Assembly: GCA_910588535.1 (NCBI GenBank)
Contig: CAJUOO010000003.1
Coordinates: 62,001-126,000, forward strand
DNA length: 64,000 bases
Reading direction: 5' to 3'
Source of the DNA: an uncultured Lachnospiraceae bacterium
GTDB lineage: Bacteria > Bacillota > Clostridia > Lachnospirales > Lachnospiraceae
In this document: positions 35,980 to 45,065 of the stretch, in pieces
Numbering within the stretch: the stretch's first letter is position 1
Layout: each line of letters opens with the position of its first letter
Position numbers and translations under genes: made by a program
Notes under the pieces: model-generated
Told to the model about the DNA's origin: nothing
Seen by the model: only the letters and a program-made list of their open reading frames with translations
Databases searched by the model: none

Positions 35980-36600
35980 ATGGTTGCAATAATCGATTAT
36001 GGGTTGGGTAATTCTGGCTCTATTGTAAATATGCTGCGGGTGATTGGAGAGAGGGCAATTATAACGAGTGATCCAGAGAAGATAGAAATTGCAGATCAAT
36101 TAATTCTGCCGGGCGTAGGTGCATTTGATTCAGGAATGTCTGAGCTTGAAAAAAGAGATCTAATACCAGTGATCCAGAAGGAAGCAGGTTTGGGAAAACC
36201 AATTCTTGGAATTTGTCTTGGCATGCAGCTTTTGGGTAGGAGAAGTGAGGAAGGGAAGAAGGAGGGGCTTTCTCTTATTCCATTTGAGAGCGTCCGCTTT
36301 CATTTTGATGATAGAGAGGAAGAAAAATCGTTGAAAATTCCTCATATGGGCTGGAATACAACAGCGATAAAACAGAACAAACCACTGTTAAATGGAATAA
36401 AAGAAATTCCAAGGTATTATTTTGTACATTCGTATCATGCCGTGTGCGATAGCCAAGAATTTGTATTGATGACCTGTGACTATGGATATGAATTCGCCGC
36501 TGCTGTCTGCAAGGATACTATATATGGGGTACAGTTTCACCCTGAGAAGAGCCATGATTTTGGCATGAAGATTTTAGAAAATTTTGTGAGGAAGTGTTAA
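35980..36600 (+). CDS. HisH-like glutamine amidotransferase for sugar amidination
   Basis: A 206-residue class I glutamine amidotransferase related to the HisH subunit of imidazole glycerol phosphate synthase, with the nucleophile Cys in ILGICLGMQLLG near residue 81 and His/Glu in VQFHPEKSHDFG near residue 184. Surrounded by an amidotransferase and a HisF-like gene, and with no other histidine genes nearby, it most likely supplies ammonia for acetamidino-sugar formation (WbuY/HisH2 role). Starts 7 bp after the upstream gene; overlaps the next one by 7 bp. Confidence 0.88.
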   Translation: MVAIIDYGLGNSGSIVNMLRVIGERAIITSDPEKIEIADQLILPGVGAFDSGMSELEKRDLIPVIQKEAGLGKPILGICLGMQLLGRRSEEGKKEGLSLIPFESVRFHFDDREEEKSLKIPHMGWNTTAIKQNKPLLNGIKEIPRYYFVHSYHAVCDSQEFVLMTCDYGYEFAAAVCKDTIYGVQFHPEKSHDFGMKILENFVRKC

Positions 36601-37379
36601 GATTGGCAGAAAGATATACAAGGCCAAGGATTATCCCAGTACTGTTGATAGATGACAGGGATCTGATTAAGACGGTACAGTTTAAAAATCCGGTGTATCT
36701 GGGTGATCCGGTCAATGCAGTTAAGATTTTTAACAGAAAACGGATCGATGAGATGGTAATTTTGGATATATCGGCTGCGAGACGGAACACAGAGCCGGAT
36801 TTTGAGCTTTTGGAGGATATTTCTAGCCAAGCGTTTATGCCTTTGGGGTACGGCGGAGGAATTAAAAATATAAAACAGATAAAAAAACTTCTTTCTATTG
36901 GATATGAAAAAGTAATTATAAATACAGAGCTTGTAAAAAATCCAGATCTTGTCAGGGAGGCAGCAGAATTGACGGGAAGCCAGAGTATTGTGGCTTCGAT
37001 AGATGCCAAACTTGTAGATGGAGAATATAAGTGTGCGATCTGCGATGGAAGAAAGCTGGTCAATATATCGCCAGATAGATTGGCAAAAAGAGCAGAGCGG
37101 CTGGGTGTGGGAGAAATCCTTATTAATTCTGTGGATCGGGATGGAAGAAGGAATGGATATGATATTACATTGGTGAAAAAAGTATCAGGCGCTGTGTCAA
37201 TTCCAGTGACTGCCTGTGGGGGAGCAGACAGCATTGAGGATTTGAAGAGGGTGCTTGTCGAGGGAGGTGCCCATGCGGCGGCAGGAGGCAGTATGTTTGT
37301 ATTTTATGGGAGATGGAAAGCAGTGCTCATCACTGCACCCAGTGAAGAAGAGTTGATAAAGGAAGGAATCTATCAATGA
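36594..37379 (+). CDS. HisF-like partner for sugar amidination
   Basis: A 261-residue TIM barrel related to HisF cyclase (RPRIIPVLLIDDRDLIKT, GYGGGIKN, INSVDRDGRRNGYD, TACGGADSIEDL). In acetamidino-sugar loci this protein (WbuZ/HisF2) activates the HisH-like glutaminase and channels ammonia to the WbuX-type enzyme. The GTG at 36,594 lies inside the HisH-like stop region; TTG 36,603 is an alternative start. Its stop overlaps the ATG of the acyltransferase gene. Confidence 0.87.
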   Translation: MLRLAERYTRPRIIPVLLIDDRDLIKTVQFKNPVYLGDPVNAVKIFNRKRIDEMVILDISAARRNTEPDFELLEDISSQAFMPLGYGGGIKNIKQIKKLLSIGYEKVIINTELVKNPDLVREAAELTGSQSIVASIDAKLVDGEYKCAICDGRKLVNISPDRLAKRAERLGVGEILINSVDRDGRRNGYDITLVKKVSGAVSIPVTACGGADSIEDLKRVLVEGGAHAAAGGSMFVFYGRWKAVLITAPSEEELIKEGIYQ

Positions 37380-38486
37380 ATGATTATATTCCCGTGAGCG
37401 ACAAGCCAAGTGACTGCAACAAGGGTCAAATCCGCCCTATAAAGCGCTGCAAGCTTGATGTCTCGTTGTTTAAAGCTGAGTTTATGACTTACGACAAAAG
37501 AGATAATTGCTTTAATTTTATAAGACTTATCGCGGCACTTCAGGTGTTTTTTGGACATGCATCTGAGCATCTATTTGTTCCAATGCCAAGTGGAGTAAAG
37601 GAAATTTGGTGGGCATTTCGTGGAGTGCCAATTTTCTTTATATTATCTGGTTTCTTAATATGGAATTCCTTGGAGAGGCAAACGAGTTTTTTTACTTATT
37701 GTAAAAAAAGACTATTAAGATTGTACCCAGAGCTCTGGGGGGGGGGTAATTCTAAATGCAGTTATTATACTGTTGATTTATAAAGAACAGATATCAGCGA
37801 TTCCATATTTCCTGTTTCAGTGTACACAAGCGACGGTTCTGCAGTTTTGGACGCCGGATTGTCTGAGAGGATATGGCTGTGGCACGCCAAATGGGGCACT
37901 CTGGACAGTGGGTGTGATGGTACAGTGTTATATTGTTATTTATTTTCTTCACAGGGTTTTACATAATAAAAGAGGAATAGGTTTTCTATTGGCAATATTG
38001 GCAGGAATGGCAGTAAATATAGGTACGATACCACTGAAAGGTATATTGCCAGAAATTATCTACAAGCTTTTTACACAGACATTTTTACCTTATCTATGGT
38101 TATTTGTAGTTGGAGCTATGTTGTGTGAGTATTTTGGAAAGATAATTGTGATATTAAAAAAATATTGGGGGCTGTGTCTTGCTATTTTGTTAGCTGTCAG
38201 TATATCGGGAATAGAGGATGGCATTGGATTATATGGCTGTGTTCAGTCTTTGATGTTGGGTTTTATTGTAATTGGTTTTGGATATTCTGTCAAAATTCCA
38301 ATAAAACACGATATATCTTATGGAATATTTATCTATCATATGGTGGTGATTAATGTAATGGTGCAATTTGGTGTATATGGAAATTGGTATCATATAGTAA
38401 TAGCTCTCATAGGTACCACTATTTTAGCAGCTTTATCATATGGAACAATTGGATATATAAGTAGAAGGGCAAAGAGGCAGGTATGA
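37376..38486 (+). CDS. Acyltransferase 3 family membrane protein, out of frame at a G10 tract
   Basis: Two frames (37,376-37,783 and 37,773-38,486) together make one OafA/Cap-type acyltransferase 3 protein of about 369 residues with some ten membrane helices, which would O-acetylate the polysaccharide. The N-terminal part has FNFIRLIAALQVFFGHASEH and the end of the first frame is RLYPELWGGG. At a run of ten G (37,737-37,746) the frame shifts. With nine G the reading becomes LWGGVILNAVIILLIYKEQI and continues in the second frame to a stop, and the total length becomes a multiple of three. The gene is therefore off in this copy and probably phase-variable; assembly error is the alternative. Confidence 0.82.
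37737..37746 (+). repeat. Run of ten G in the acyltransferase gene
   Basis: An uninterrupted G10 tract in AT-rich DNA, inside the coding region at the exact point where the acyltransferase frame breaks. Such tracts change length by slipped-strand mispairing; nine, twelve or fifteen G would put the two halves in frame. Confidence 0.9.
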
Positions 38487-39691
38487 GTATTGTAGAGAAT
38501 AATATAGCTAGAAAGATTATGGAGGTGGGATGCCGGATTGCCACATGGCTGAATCCAATAATACCAAAGAGGGAGAATATCATTGTATTTTATGAGAGTA
38601 CACCCGATTATATGAATAATTATGAGCTTATGAGATATATGGTTAGAGAGGGATATGATAAGAAACATCGTATGTATTATTTTCCAAATATAAAAGAAGA
38701 GTGTCATTTGGGTGAGGAATATAAAAGGGTGGTGTTTAGCAATAATCTTGTGCTGGCGTTTTATTTATTTCTCACCTCACGGGTAGTTTTTTTGGATACA
38801 GGTAATATGCGGATGGTTCCATCGAAAAAGCAGGCAGTGCTTTATATGGATCATGGGTTGCCCTTTAAGCTTGCGGGGCGGATGGTAAGAACCTTTGATA
38901 GAACATATCCGAAAGATCTTATTATGCCAGTTAATTATTTTTTATCCTCTTCAAAGGCTTTTGATGCAATGTACTGCAAAGCATATTGTTTGGATCAAAA
39001 GCAGTTGCTACGATGTGGAAGACCACGGACAGATGCTTTTTATAAAAAAGGAATTTATCTAAATACTGTGGGGATTGAAAAAGAAAAATATAAAAAGATT
39101 ATTATGTGGATGACCACCTACCGGATCACAAACAATGGAAGGGCATGTGATACCACAGATAGGAGATGGAGTGTAACGAATCTTCCTATTTTGGTTGATA
39201 TGAAAAAAATACAAGCGATCAATGAATATCTGAGAGAGAAGGACTATTTATTGGTAATAAAGATTCATGCATCCTCTATTTTTGATGAAAAATCTATTCA
39301 GGAATTATCCAATATTCGTCTTCTTCTAGATCGGGATATTGTGAGCAAGGGGGTCCAAGTATATGATATTTTAAAAGATTTTGATGCGTTGGTGACAGAT
39401 TACTCCTCTGTATTTTTTGATTTTTTGCTTGTGGATAAGCCAATGGTGTTTATCACAGATGATTTTAAGGATTTTGATAGGCTGCATGGATTTTTCTTTA
39501 AGAATCCGCTTGCTATTATGCCGGGACCTAAGGTCAATACATATCAAGAATTAATAGAGGAATTAAGTATGCTAGATCAAAATGAGAGGAACTATAAATC
39601 CAAAAGACAAAAGCTGCGGGATATCTGCCATACTTATCAGGATGGAGAAGATTCACAGAGAGTGTTGGATTTGCTGGGAATAGAGAAGTAA
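38483..39691 (+). CDS. CDP-glycerol glycerophosphotransferase family protein
   Basis: A 402-residue TagB/TagF-type transferase that moves a polyol phosphate from a CDP-activated donor to the polysaccharide repeat. Family segments are VVFLDTGNMRMVP, YMDHGLPFKLAGRM, LRCGRPRTDAFY and LVTDYSSVFFDFLLVDKPMV with the conserved Asp-Tyr-Ser-Ser near residue 311. There is no membrane segment. Its ATG overlaps the acyltransferase stop. The cytidylyltransferase at 43,241 could supply the CDP donor. Confidence 0.85.
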   Translation: MSIVENNIARKIMEVGCRIATWLNPIIPKRENIIVFYESTPDYMNNYELMRYMVREGYDKKHRMYYFPNIKEECHLGEEYKRVVFSNNLVLAFYLFLTSRVVFLDTGNMRMVPSKKQAVLYMDHGLPFKLAGRMVRTFDRTYPKDLIMPVNYFLSSSKAFDAMYCKAYCLDQKQLLRCGRPRTDAFYKKGIYLNTVGIEKEKYKKIIMWMTTYRITNNGRACDTTDRRWSVTNLPILVDMKKIQAINEYLREKDYLLVIKIHASSIFDEKSIQELSNIRLLLDRDIVSKGVQVYDILKDFDALVTDYSSVFFDFLLVDKPMVFITDDFKDFDRLHGFFFKNPLAIMPGPKVNTYQELIEELSMLDQNERNYKSKRQKLRDICHTYQDGEDSQRVLDLLGIEK

Positions 39692-39709
39692 GGAGACGAT
39701 GGAAGTATT

Positions 39710-40795
39710 ATGGAAGATAACATAGAAAAAAGGATAGAGTTGAAGGAATCAAATATTTTTCAAAATAAAGTTTTAATGATAACAGGAGGGACAGGCTCCT
39801 TTGGTTCAACCGTACTAAAGCATCTGTTAGGTTCTGAGTTGGCAGAGATCCGGATTTTTTCCAGAGATGAAAAAAAGCAGGATGATATGCGGCATGAGTT
39901 GCAGATTCGTTATCCAGAAAAAGCAGATAAGGTGAAGTTTTATATTGGAGATGTAAGAAATATACAGTCTGTTCAGGATGCAGTATATGGAGTAGATTAT
40001 ATTTTTCATGCAGCCGCATTAAAGCAAGTTCCATCTTGTGAGTTTTTTCCTATGGAGGCTGTTCGTACAAATGTGGAAGGTACAGATAATGTGCTTCATG
40101 CAGCAATAGCTGCTGGCGTGAAGAAAATTGTATGTTTGTCCACAGATAAGGCAGCCTATCCTATCAATGCTATGGGAATATCAAAATCTATGATGGAGAA
40201 AGTGATCAGTGCAAATGCTCGTGTGGCTGCAGGACGAACGACTATCTGTTGTACCCGTTATGGAAATGTTATGTGCAGCAGAGGTTCTGTAATACCTCTG
40301 TTTATTGATCAGATTAGAGCGGGGATTCCTATTACTATTACAAATCCTGATATGACAAGATTTCTTATGAATCTGGATGAAGCAGTCGCTCTGGTAATGT
40401 TTGCATTTGAATATGGACAGGCAGGAGATCTATTTGTGCAAAAGTCAGTGGCATCTACTATTGGTGATTTGGCAAAGGCAGTGCAAGGACTTTTTGGAGA
40501 TACTGGAACTCACATAATTGGAACACGACATGGAGAGAAATTGTTTGAGACTTTAATGACCAATGAAGAGTGTGCTCGTTCTATTGATATGGGACAATAT
40601 TTTCGAGTGTTGCCAGATGATAGAGACTTGAATTATGACAGATTTTTTGTGAAAGGAAAGATTCATATGATGGCAGAGAAGGCCTATACTTCACATAATA
40701 CACAAAGGCTTGATGTGGAGGGAACTGTAGAGAAGATTCTTACTGCTGAATATGTGCAGGAAATGTTAGATAGATTTCATAATATGGACAGTTAA
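39710..40795 (+). CDS. fnlA: UDP-GlcNAc 4,6-dehydratase/5-epimerase (FnlA/WbjB/Cap5E)
   Basis: A 361-residue soluble SDR of the short CapD family, first enzyme of UDP-L-FucNAc synthesis. Nucleotide loop GGTGSFGSTVLKHLLG near residue 26; in the catalytic region the active-site motif is a Met-x3-Lys (NAMGISKSMM) instead of the usual Tyr-x3-Lys, the hallmark of the C5-inverting enzymes FnlA/FlaA1 group. Other family parts are TRYGNVMCSRGSVIP and TNPDMTRFLM. Followed by FnlB- and FnlC-like genes. Confidence 0.9.
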   Translation: MEDNIEKRIELKESNIFQNKVLMITGGTGSFGSTVLKHLLGSELAEIRIFSRDEKKQDDMRHELQIRYPEKADKVKFYIGDVRNIQSVQDAVYGVDYIFHAAALKQVPSCEFFPMEAVRTNVEGTDNVLHAAIAAGVKKIVCLSTDKAAYPINAMGISKSMMEKVISANARVAAGRTTICCTRYGNVMCSRGSVIPLFIDQIRAGIPITITNPDMTRFLMNLDEAVALVMFAFEYGQAGDLFVQKSVASTIGDLAKAVQGLFGDTGTHIIGTRHGEKLFETLMTNEECARSIDMGQYFRVLPDDRDLNYDRFFVKGKIHMMAEKAYTSHNTQRLDVEGTVEKILTAEYVQEMLDRFHNMDS

Positions 40796-40815
40796 AGAAT
40801 AGGGGACAGATTTAT

Positions 40816-42039
40816 ATGAAAATATTAGTGACTGGAGCAAATGGCTTTGTGGGAAAAAATCTGGTAGCTTCTCTTGAGGCAATAAGAGATGGAAAGGATC
40901 ACGTGCATCAGATAGAGGGAAGAGAGAAAGAACTAAAACCAGAGCCGTTAGAAATAATTTCATATGATAAGGAGTCCTCCAAAAAGGAATTAGAGGCAGC
41001 ATGTAAAGATTGTAATTTTGTATTTCATCTGGCAGGTGTAAACCGCACAGAGGACCAAGTGGAATTTATTAGAGGAAATGTAAATCTTGGATTAGAGATA
41101 TTGGATTTACTAAGAAAATATCATAATACATGTCCAATTATGTTAAGCAGCTCTATTCAGGCATCTCTAATCGGCAGATATGAAAAATCAGATTATGGCA
41201 GAAGTAAACGAGAAGGAGAAAAATTATTTTTTCAATATGGAGCAGAGACGGGAGCAGATGTTTTGGTTTATCGTTTCCCTAATTTATTTGGTAAATGGTG
41301 TAGGCCGAATTATAATTCTGTAGTTGCCACATTTTGTCATAACATTGCTAATGATTTGCCAATACGAATTGATGATAGAACTACAGAACTAGATCTTGTA
41401 TATATTGATGATCTGGTAGAAGAGATGTTGTCAGCTTTAAATGGATTGGAACATCGCTGTGAGTGGAATGGGTTTATAGTCATGCCTAAAAAAACGGGTA
41501 AGTTTTGTTATGTACCACACGTATATAAGGTGACGTTAGGGGAAATTGCTGATTTGTTGGAACAGTTTCAGCGTGAGGAAGCTACACTTTCTATCCCTGT
41601 GATTCCAGATGGATCTTTTATAAAAAAATTATATTCTGCTTATTTATCCTACTTACCAGAGAAGAAGGTAAAGATACCTGTAAAGATGAATATTGATGCG
41701 AGAGGCAGCTTTACAGAATTAATACATACTTTGGATTGTGGGCAGGTTAGTATTAATATAGCAAATCCAAGTATTAACAGAGGGCAGCATTGGCATCATA
41801 GTAAATGGGAAATATTTTTTGTGGTGGCAGGAGAAGGATTGATTAGGCAGAGAAAAATTGGTTCACAAGAGATAATAGATACAAGGGTTTCAGGAAAGAA
41901 AATAGAAGCAGTGCGTATTCTTCCGGGATATGCACATTGCATTATCAATCTGTCTGATACGGAAAATTTAGTGACAGTGATGTGGGCGAATGAACTATTT
42001 GATAGAGAGCACCCAGATACATTTTCGGAGAATGTATAA
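40816..42039 (+). CDS. fnlB: UDP-2-acetamido-2,6-dideoxy-hexulose reductase (FnlB/WbjC/Cap5F)
   Basis: A 407-residue two-domain enzyme: an N-terminal SDR reductase (VTGANGFVGKNLV at residue 5, catalytic YGRSKREGE near residue 131) and a C-terminal cupin (from about residue 300, GQHWHHSKWEIFFVVAGEG). This is the normal architecture of the C3-epimerase/C4-reductase that makes UDP-L-PneNAc or its isomer for FnlC. It lies between fnlA and fnlC in the standard pathway order. Confidence 0.92.
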   Translation: MKILVTGANGFVGKNLVASLEAIRDGKDHVHQIEGREKELKPEPLEIISYDKESSKKELEAACKDCNFVFHLAGVNRTEDQVEFIRGNVNLGLEILDLLRKYHNTCPIMLSSSIQASLIGRYEKSDYGRSKREGEKLFFQYGAETGADVLVYRFPNLFGKWCRPNYNSVVATFCHNIANDLPIRIDDRTTELDLVYIDDLVEEMLSALNGLEHRCEWNGFIVMPKKTGKFCYVPHVYKVTLGEIADLLEQFQREEATLSIPVIPDGSFIKKLYSAYLSYLPEKKVKIPVKMNIDARGSFTELIHTLDCGQVSINIANPSINRGQHWHHSKWEIFFVVAGEGLIRQRKIGSQEIIDTRVSGKKIEAVRILPGYAHCIINLSDTENLVTVMWANELFDREHPDTFSENV

Positions 42040-42063
42040 TGTAATGAAGAAAGGAAGGGAGCT

Positions 42064-43227
42064 ATGGATATTAATTTTAAAGAGAATGGGAAATTGAAGC
42101 TTCTTATTGTGGTGGGAACAAGACCAGAAATTATTCGCTTATCTGTGATAATACGCAAGTGTAGGAAATATTTTGACTGTATTTTGGCACACACAGGACA
42201 AAATTATGATTACAGTTTAAATGGTGTTTTTTTTCGTGATTTAAAACTACAAGAACCAGAAGTATATATGGATGTGGTAGGGGATGATTTGGGAGAAACG
42301 ATTGGAAATATAATAAATTATTCCTATAAATTGATGACGAAGACGAAACCAGATGCTTTGTTAATTCTGGGGGATACCAATAGCTGTCTATCTGCTATAG
42401 TAGCAAAGCGCTTACATATTCCAATTTTTCATATGGAGGCAGGAAATCGTTGTAAGGATGAATGTCTTCCAGAAGAGACCAACCGACGTCTTGTAGATAT
42501 TATTTCTGATGTTAATCTAGCCTACTCAGAGTATGCAAGGAGATATCTGGCAGAGTGTGGGTTGCCAAAGGAGAGAACCTTTGTAACAGGATCCCCTATA
42601 GCAGAAGTTTTGCGAGAAAATTTGGCAGAAATAGAGGCTTCTGATATATTAGATAGACTTGGATTAAAGGACAAGCAATATATAGTTTTATCTGCACATC
42701 GAGAAGAAAATATTGATACAGAAAAAAATTTTTTGACCTTGTTTCATGCAATAAATAAATTGGCTCAGACATATGATATGCCGATTCTATATTCCTGTCA
42801 TCCTCGTTCTCGAAAAAAATTAGAACAGACAGGGTTTTGTCTGGATTATAGAGTGATACAACAGGAGCCTTTAGGTTTCCACGATTATAATCACTTGCAG
42901 ATGCATGCATTTGCTGTGGTATCTGATTCAGGGACTTTACCTGAAGAGAGCTGCTTTTTTCTTCGGGCGGGGCGTCCATTTCCAGCAGTATGTATACGAA
43001 CTTCTACAGAGCGTCCAGAAGCAATGGAAAAGGGATGCTTTGTGTTGGCCGGGATCGATGAGAAACATTTGCTTCAAGCTGTTGTGACAGCAGTAGATAT
43101 GGCAAGGAACGGTGAAAATGGAATTGCTGTACCAGACTATTTTGAAGAGAATGTTTCAGAAAAGGTAATAAAGATAATACAATCTTTCACAGGAGTTGTG
43201 GATAAGATGGTGTGGAGAAAAGATTGA
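42064..43227 (+). CDS. fnlC: UDP-N-acetyl sugar C2-epimerase (FnlC/WbjD/Cap5G)
   Basis: A 387-residue non-hydrolysing UDP-GlcNAc 2-epimerase family protein, with VGTRPEIIRLSVIIRK, HTGQNYDYSLNGVFF, HMEAGNRCKDECLPEETNR and LSAHREENIDTEKNF. As the third gene after fnlA and fnlB it converts the reduced intermediate to UDP-L-FucNAc. Length is normal. It starts behind gaaaggaaggg. Confidence 0.92.
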   Translation: MDINFKENGKLKLLIVVGTRPEIIRLSVIIRKCRKYFDCILAHTGQNYDYSLNGVFFRDLKLQEPEVYMDVVGDDLGETIGNIINYSYKLMTKTKPDALLILGDTNSCLSAIVAKRLHIPIFHMEAGNRCKDECLPEETNRRLVDIISDVNLAYSEYARRYLAECGLPKERTFVTGSPIAEVLRENLAEIEASDILDRLGLKDKQYIVLSAHREENIDTEKNFLTLFHAINKLAQTYDMPILYSCHPRSRKKLEQTGFCLDYRVIQQEPLGFHDYNHLQMHAFAVVSDSGTLPEESCFFLRAGRPFPAVCIRTSTERPEAMEKGCFVLAGIDEKHLLQAVVTAVDMARNGENGIAVPDYFEENVSEKVIKIIQSFTGVVDKMVWRKD

Positions 43228-43240
43228 ATGAGAGGTACAT

Positions 43241-43963
43241 ATGAATGTAGCAATTATTATTGCAGGCGGTTCTGGAAGTCGAATGGGACAGAAGATTCCC
43301 AAACAATTTATCAATGTATATGATAAGCCAGTTCTGATTTATACATTGGAGGGATTTCAGCGTCATCCACAGGTAGATGCCATAGAAGTGGTCTGTATTG
43401 ATGGATGGCATGATATTGTCTGGGCATATGCAAAGCAATTTAATATTGACAAGCTGAGATGGGTTATTTCTGGAGGAGAGAGTGGACAAGAATCCATTCG
43501 AAATGGTGTGTATTTTTTAGAAGATCAGTTAAGTGAAAATGATATTGTTATTATCCATGATGGAATAAGACCGATGATTGATGATACCGTTTTAACTGAT
43601 GTGATAAGGACAGCACAAGAATATGGAAATGGAGTGACATCTTTGCCATATAATGAGCAGATCTTTGTGGTTAGCGCGGAGGATGAGACGACAACAACTC
43701 GATATATTCCTAGGGAAACATTACGGCGGGTTTCTACGCCTCAGGCCTATCGTTTTGATAAATTAAAATGGGCATATCATAAAGCATTTGATGAAAAAAT
43801 TGGAATTTATGGATCAGCATACACGAATACCATGATGGTGGAGCTTGGAGAAAGATTGTATTTTGCAGCAGGTTCAGATAGAAATATAAAATTGACAACA
43901 AAAGATGATTTGGAAATGTTTAAGGCGTATTTAAGAATTGATAAAGATACATGGTTAAAATAA
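43241..43963 (+). CDS. IspD/TarI-family cytidylyltransferase
   Basis: A 240-residue nucleotidyltransferase with the signature IIAGGSGSRMGQKIPKQF at residue 6 and DGIRPMIDD and TPQAYRFDKL segments. The family includes IspD (isoprenoid) and TarI-type ribitol- or arabinitol-phosphate cytidylyltransferases. Within a polysaccharide locus that also has a CDP-glycerol-type transferase, a CDP-polyol or CDP-sugar is the better reading. The following SDR gene is a likely partner. Confidence 0.78.
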   Translation: MNVAIIIAGGSGSRMGQKIPKQFINVYDKPVLIYTLEGFQRHPQVDAIEVVCIDGWHDIVWAYAKQFNIDKLRWVISGGESGQESIRNGVYFLEDQLSENDIVIIHDGIRPMIDDTVLTDVIRTAQEYGNGVTSLPYNEQIFVVSAEDETTTTRYIPRETLRRVSTPQAYRFDKLKWAYHKAFDEKIGIYGSAYTNTMMVELGERLYFAAGSDRNIKLTTKDDLEMFKAYLRIDKDTWLK

Positions 43964-43982
43964 TTTTGTGGTGGGAGATCAA

Positions 43983-45050
43983 ATGAGAGTATATGAAAAT
44001 AAGCTGTATCAAGAGGATGTAAGTTACGCTGCAAAATTAAATTTGCCATGGGAGAGGCTTCAGAATAGTACGATAATCCTTTCAGGTGCTACGGGATTGA
44101 TAGGAAGTTTTTTTGTGGATGTTATTATGTTTCGAAATGAAACGTATCACATGGCATGCCAAGTATATGCCTTGGCACGTGATGAAAAAAAAGCGAGAGA
44201 GCGTTTTTTATATTGTTGGAAGAATAGTTGGTTTCATTTTGTGAAGTGTGATATCAATAAACCAATTGTTATTGATAATATCAAGGAAGGAAGCTATATC
44301 CTTCACATGGCAAGTCATACTCATCCTGTGGCGTATGCGACAGATCCAATTGGAACGATTACCACTAATATTATTGGTTTAAAGAATATGCTTGATTTTT
44401 CATTGAGACATAAGGCAGAAAGAATGGTTTTTTTGTCTTCAAATGAGATATATGGAGAAAATAATGGTGATACAGAAAAGTTTAATGAAAAATACTGTGG
44501 TTATATCGACTGTAATACGATGAGAGCAGGATATCCAGAAAGTAAACGGTGCGGGGAAGCATTGTGTCAGGCATATATTACTCAAAAAGGCTTAGATATT
44601 GTAATACCAAGATTAACAAGATCCTATGGGCCTACCATGCAGATAACAGATACAAAAGCAATTTCTCAATTTATAAAAAGAGCAGTTTTAAATCAGGATA
44701 TTATATTAAAAAGTAGTGGGACACAGTACTATTCTTATATTGACGTTGTAGATGCAGTAACTGGAATATTTACTATTTTGTTTTATGGGGAATGTGGGGA
44801 GGCTTATAATATTGCGGATAATAACTCAGATATCACGTTAAAAGAACTTGCAGAAATAATTGCATCTTATTCAGGGAGAAAGGTTATATATGAAGTTCCT
44901 GATAAAACAGAGAGTGCTGGCTATAGCAGAGCTACAAAAGCAAGGCTGGATAGCAGCAAACTGGAACAAATTGGATGGAAGGCAAAATATGATATAAATA
45001 CAGGTTTGCAGAGAACACTGAGAATACTAGCACAGACAAAGATAGAATAA
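43983..45050 (+). CDS. NAD-dependent epimerase/dehydratase paired with the cytidylyltransferase
   Basis: A 355-residue extended SDR: nucleotide loop LSGATGLIGSFFVDVIM near residue 34, catalytic YPESKRCGE near residue 186, and RLTRSYGPTMQ. It resembles UDP-glucuronate decarboxylase or GDP-sugar type enzymes. Linked directly to the cytidylyltransferase it may modify the CDP-activated unit; the substrate cannot be read. I place the start at ATG 43,983 because gggag lies 5 bp upstream; GTG 43,968 is an in-frame earlier option. Confidence 0.75.
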   Translation: MRVYENKLYQEDVSYAAKLNLPWERLQNSTIILSGATGLIGSFFVDVIMFRNETYHMACQVYALARDEKKARERFLYCWKNSWFHFVKCDINKPIVIDNIKEGSYILHMASHTHPVAYATDPIGTITTNIIGLKNMLDFSLRHKAERMVFLSSNEIYGENNGDTEKFNEKYCGYIDCNTMRAGYPESKRCGEALCQAYITQKGLDIVIPRLTRSYGPTMQITDTKAISQFIKRAVLNQDIILKSSGTQYYSYIDVVDAVTGIFTILFYGECGEAYNIADNNSDITLKELAEIIASYSGRKVIYEVPDKTESAGYSRATKARLDSSKLEQIGWKAKYDINTGLQRTLRILAQTKIE

Positions 45051-45065
45051 AGGTAGTGGAATATT

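Noticed and set aside
35980..37379. HisH and HisF as part of a histidine biosynthesis operon
   Set aside because: No other his genes are near and the pair directly follows a WbuX-type sugar amidotransferase in a polysaccharide locus.
43241..43963. IspD of the isoprenoid pathway
   Set aside because: The family resemblance is real, but its place between polysaccharide genes and next to an SDR favours a CDP-polyol or CDP-sugar role; not fully excluded.
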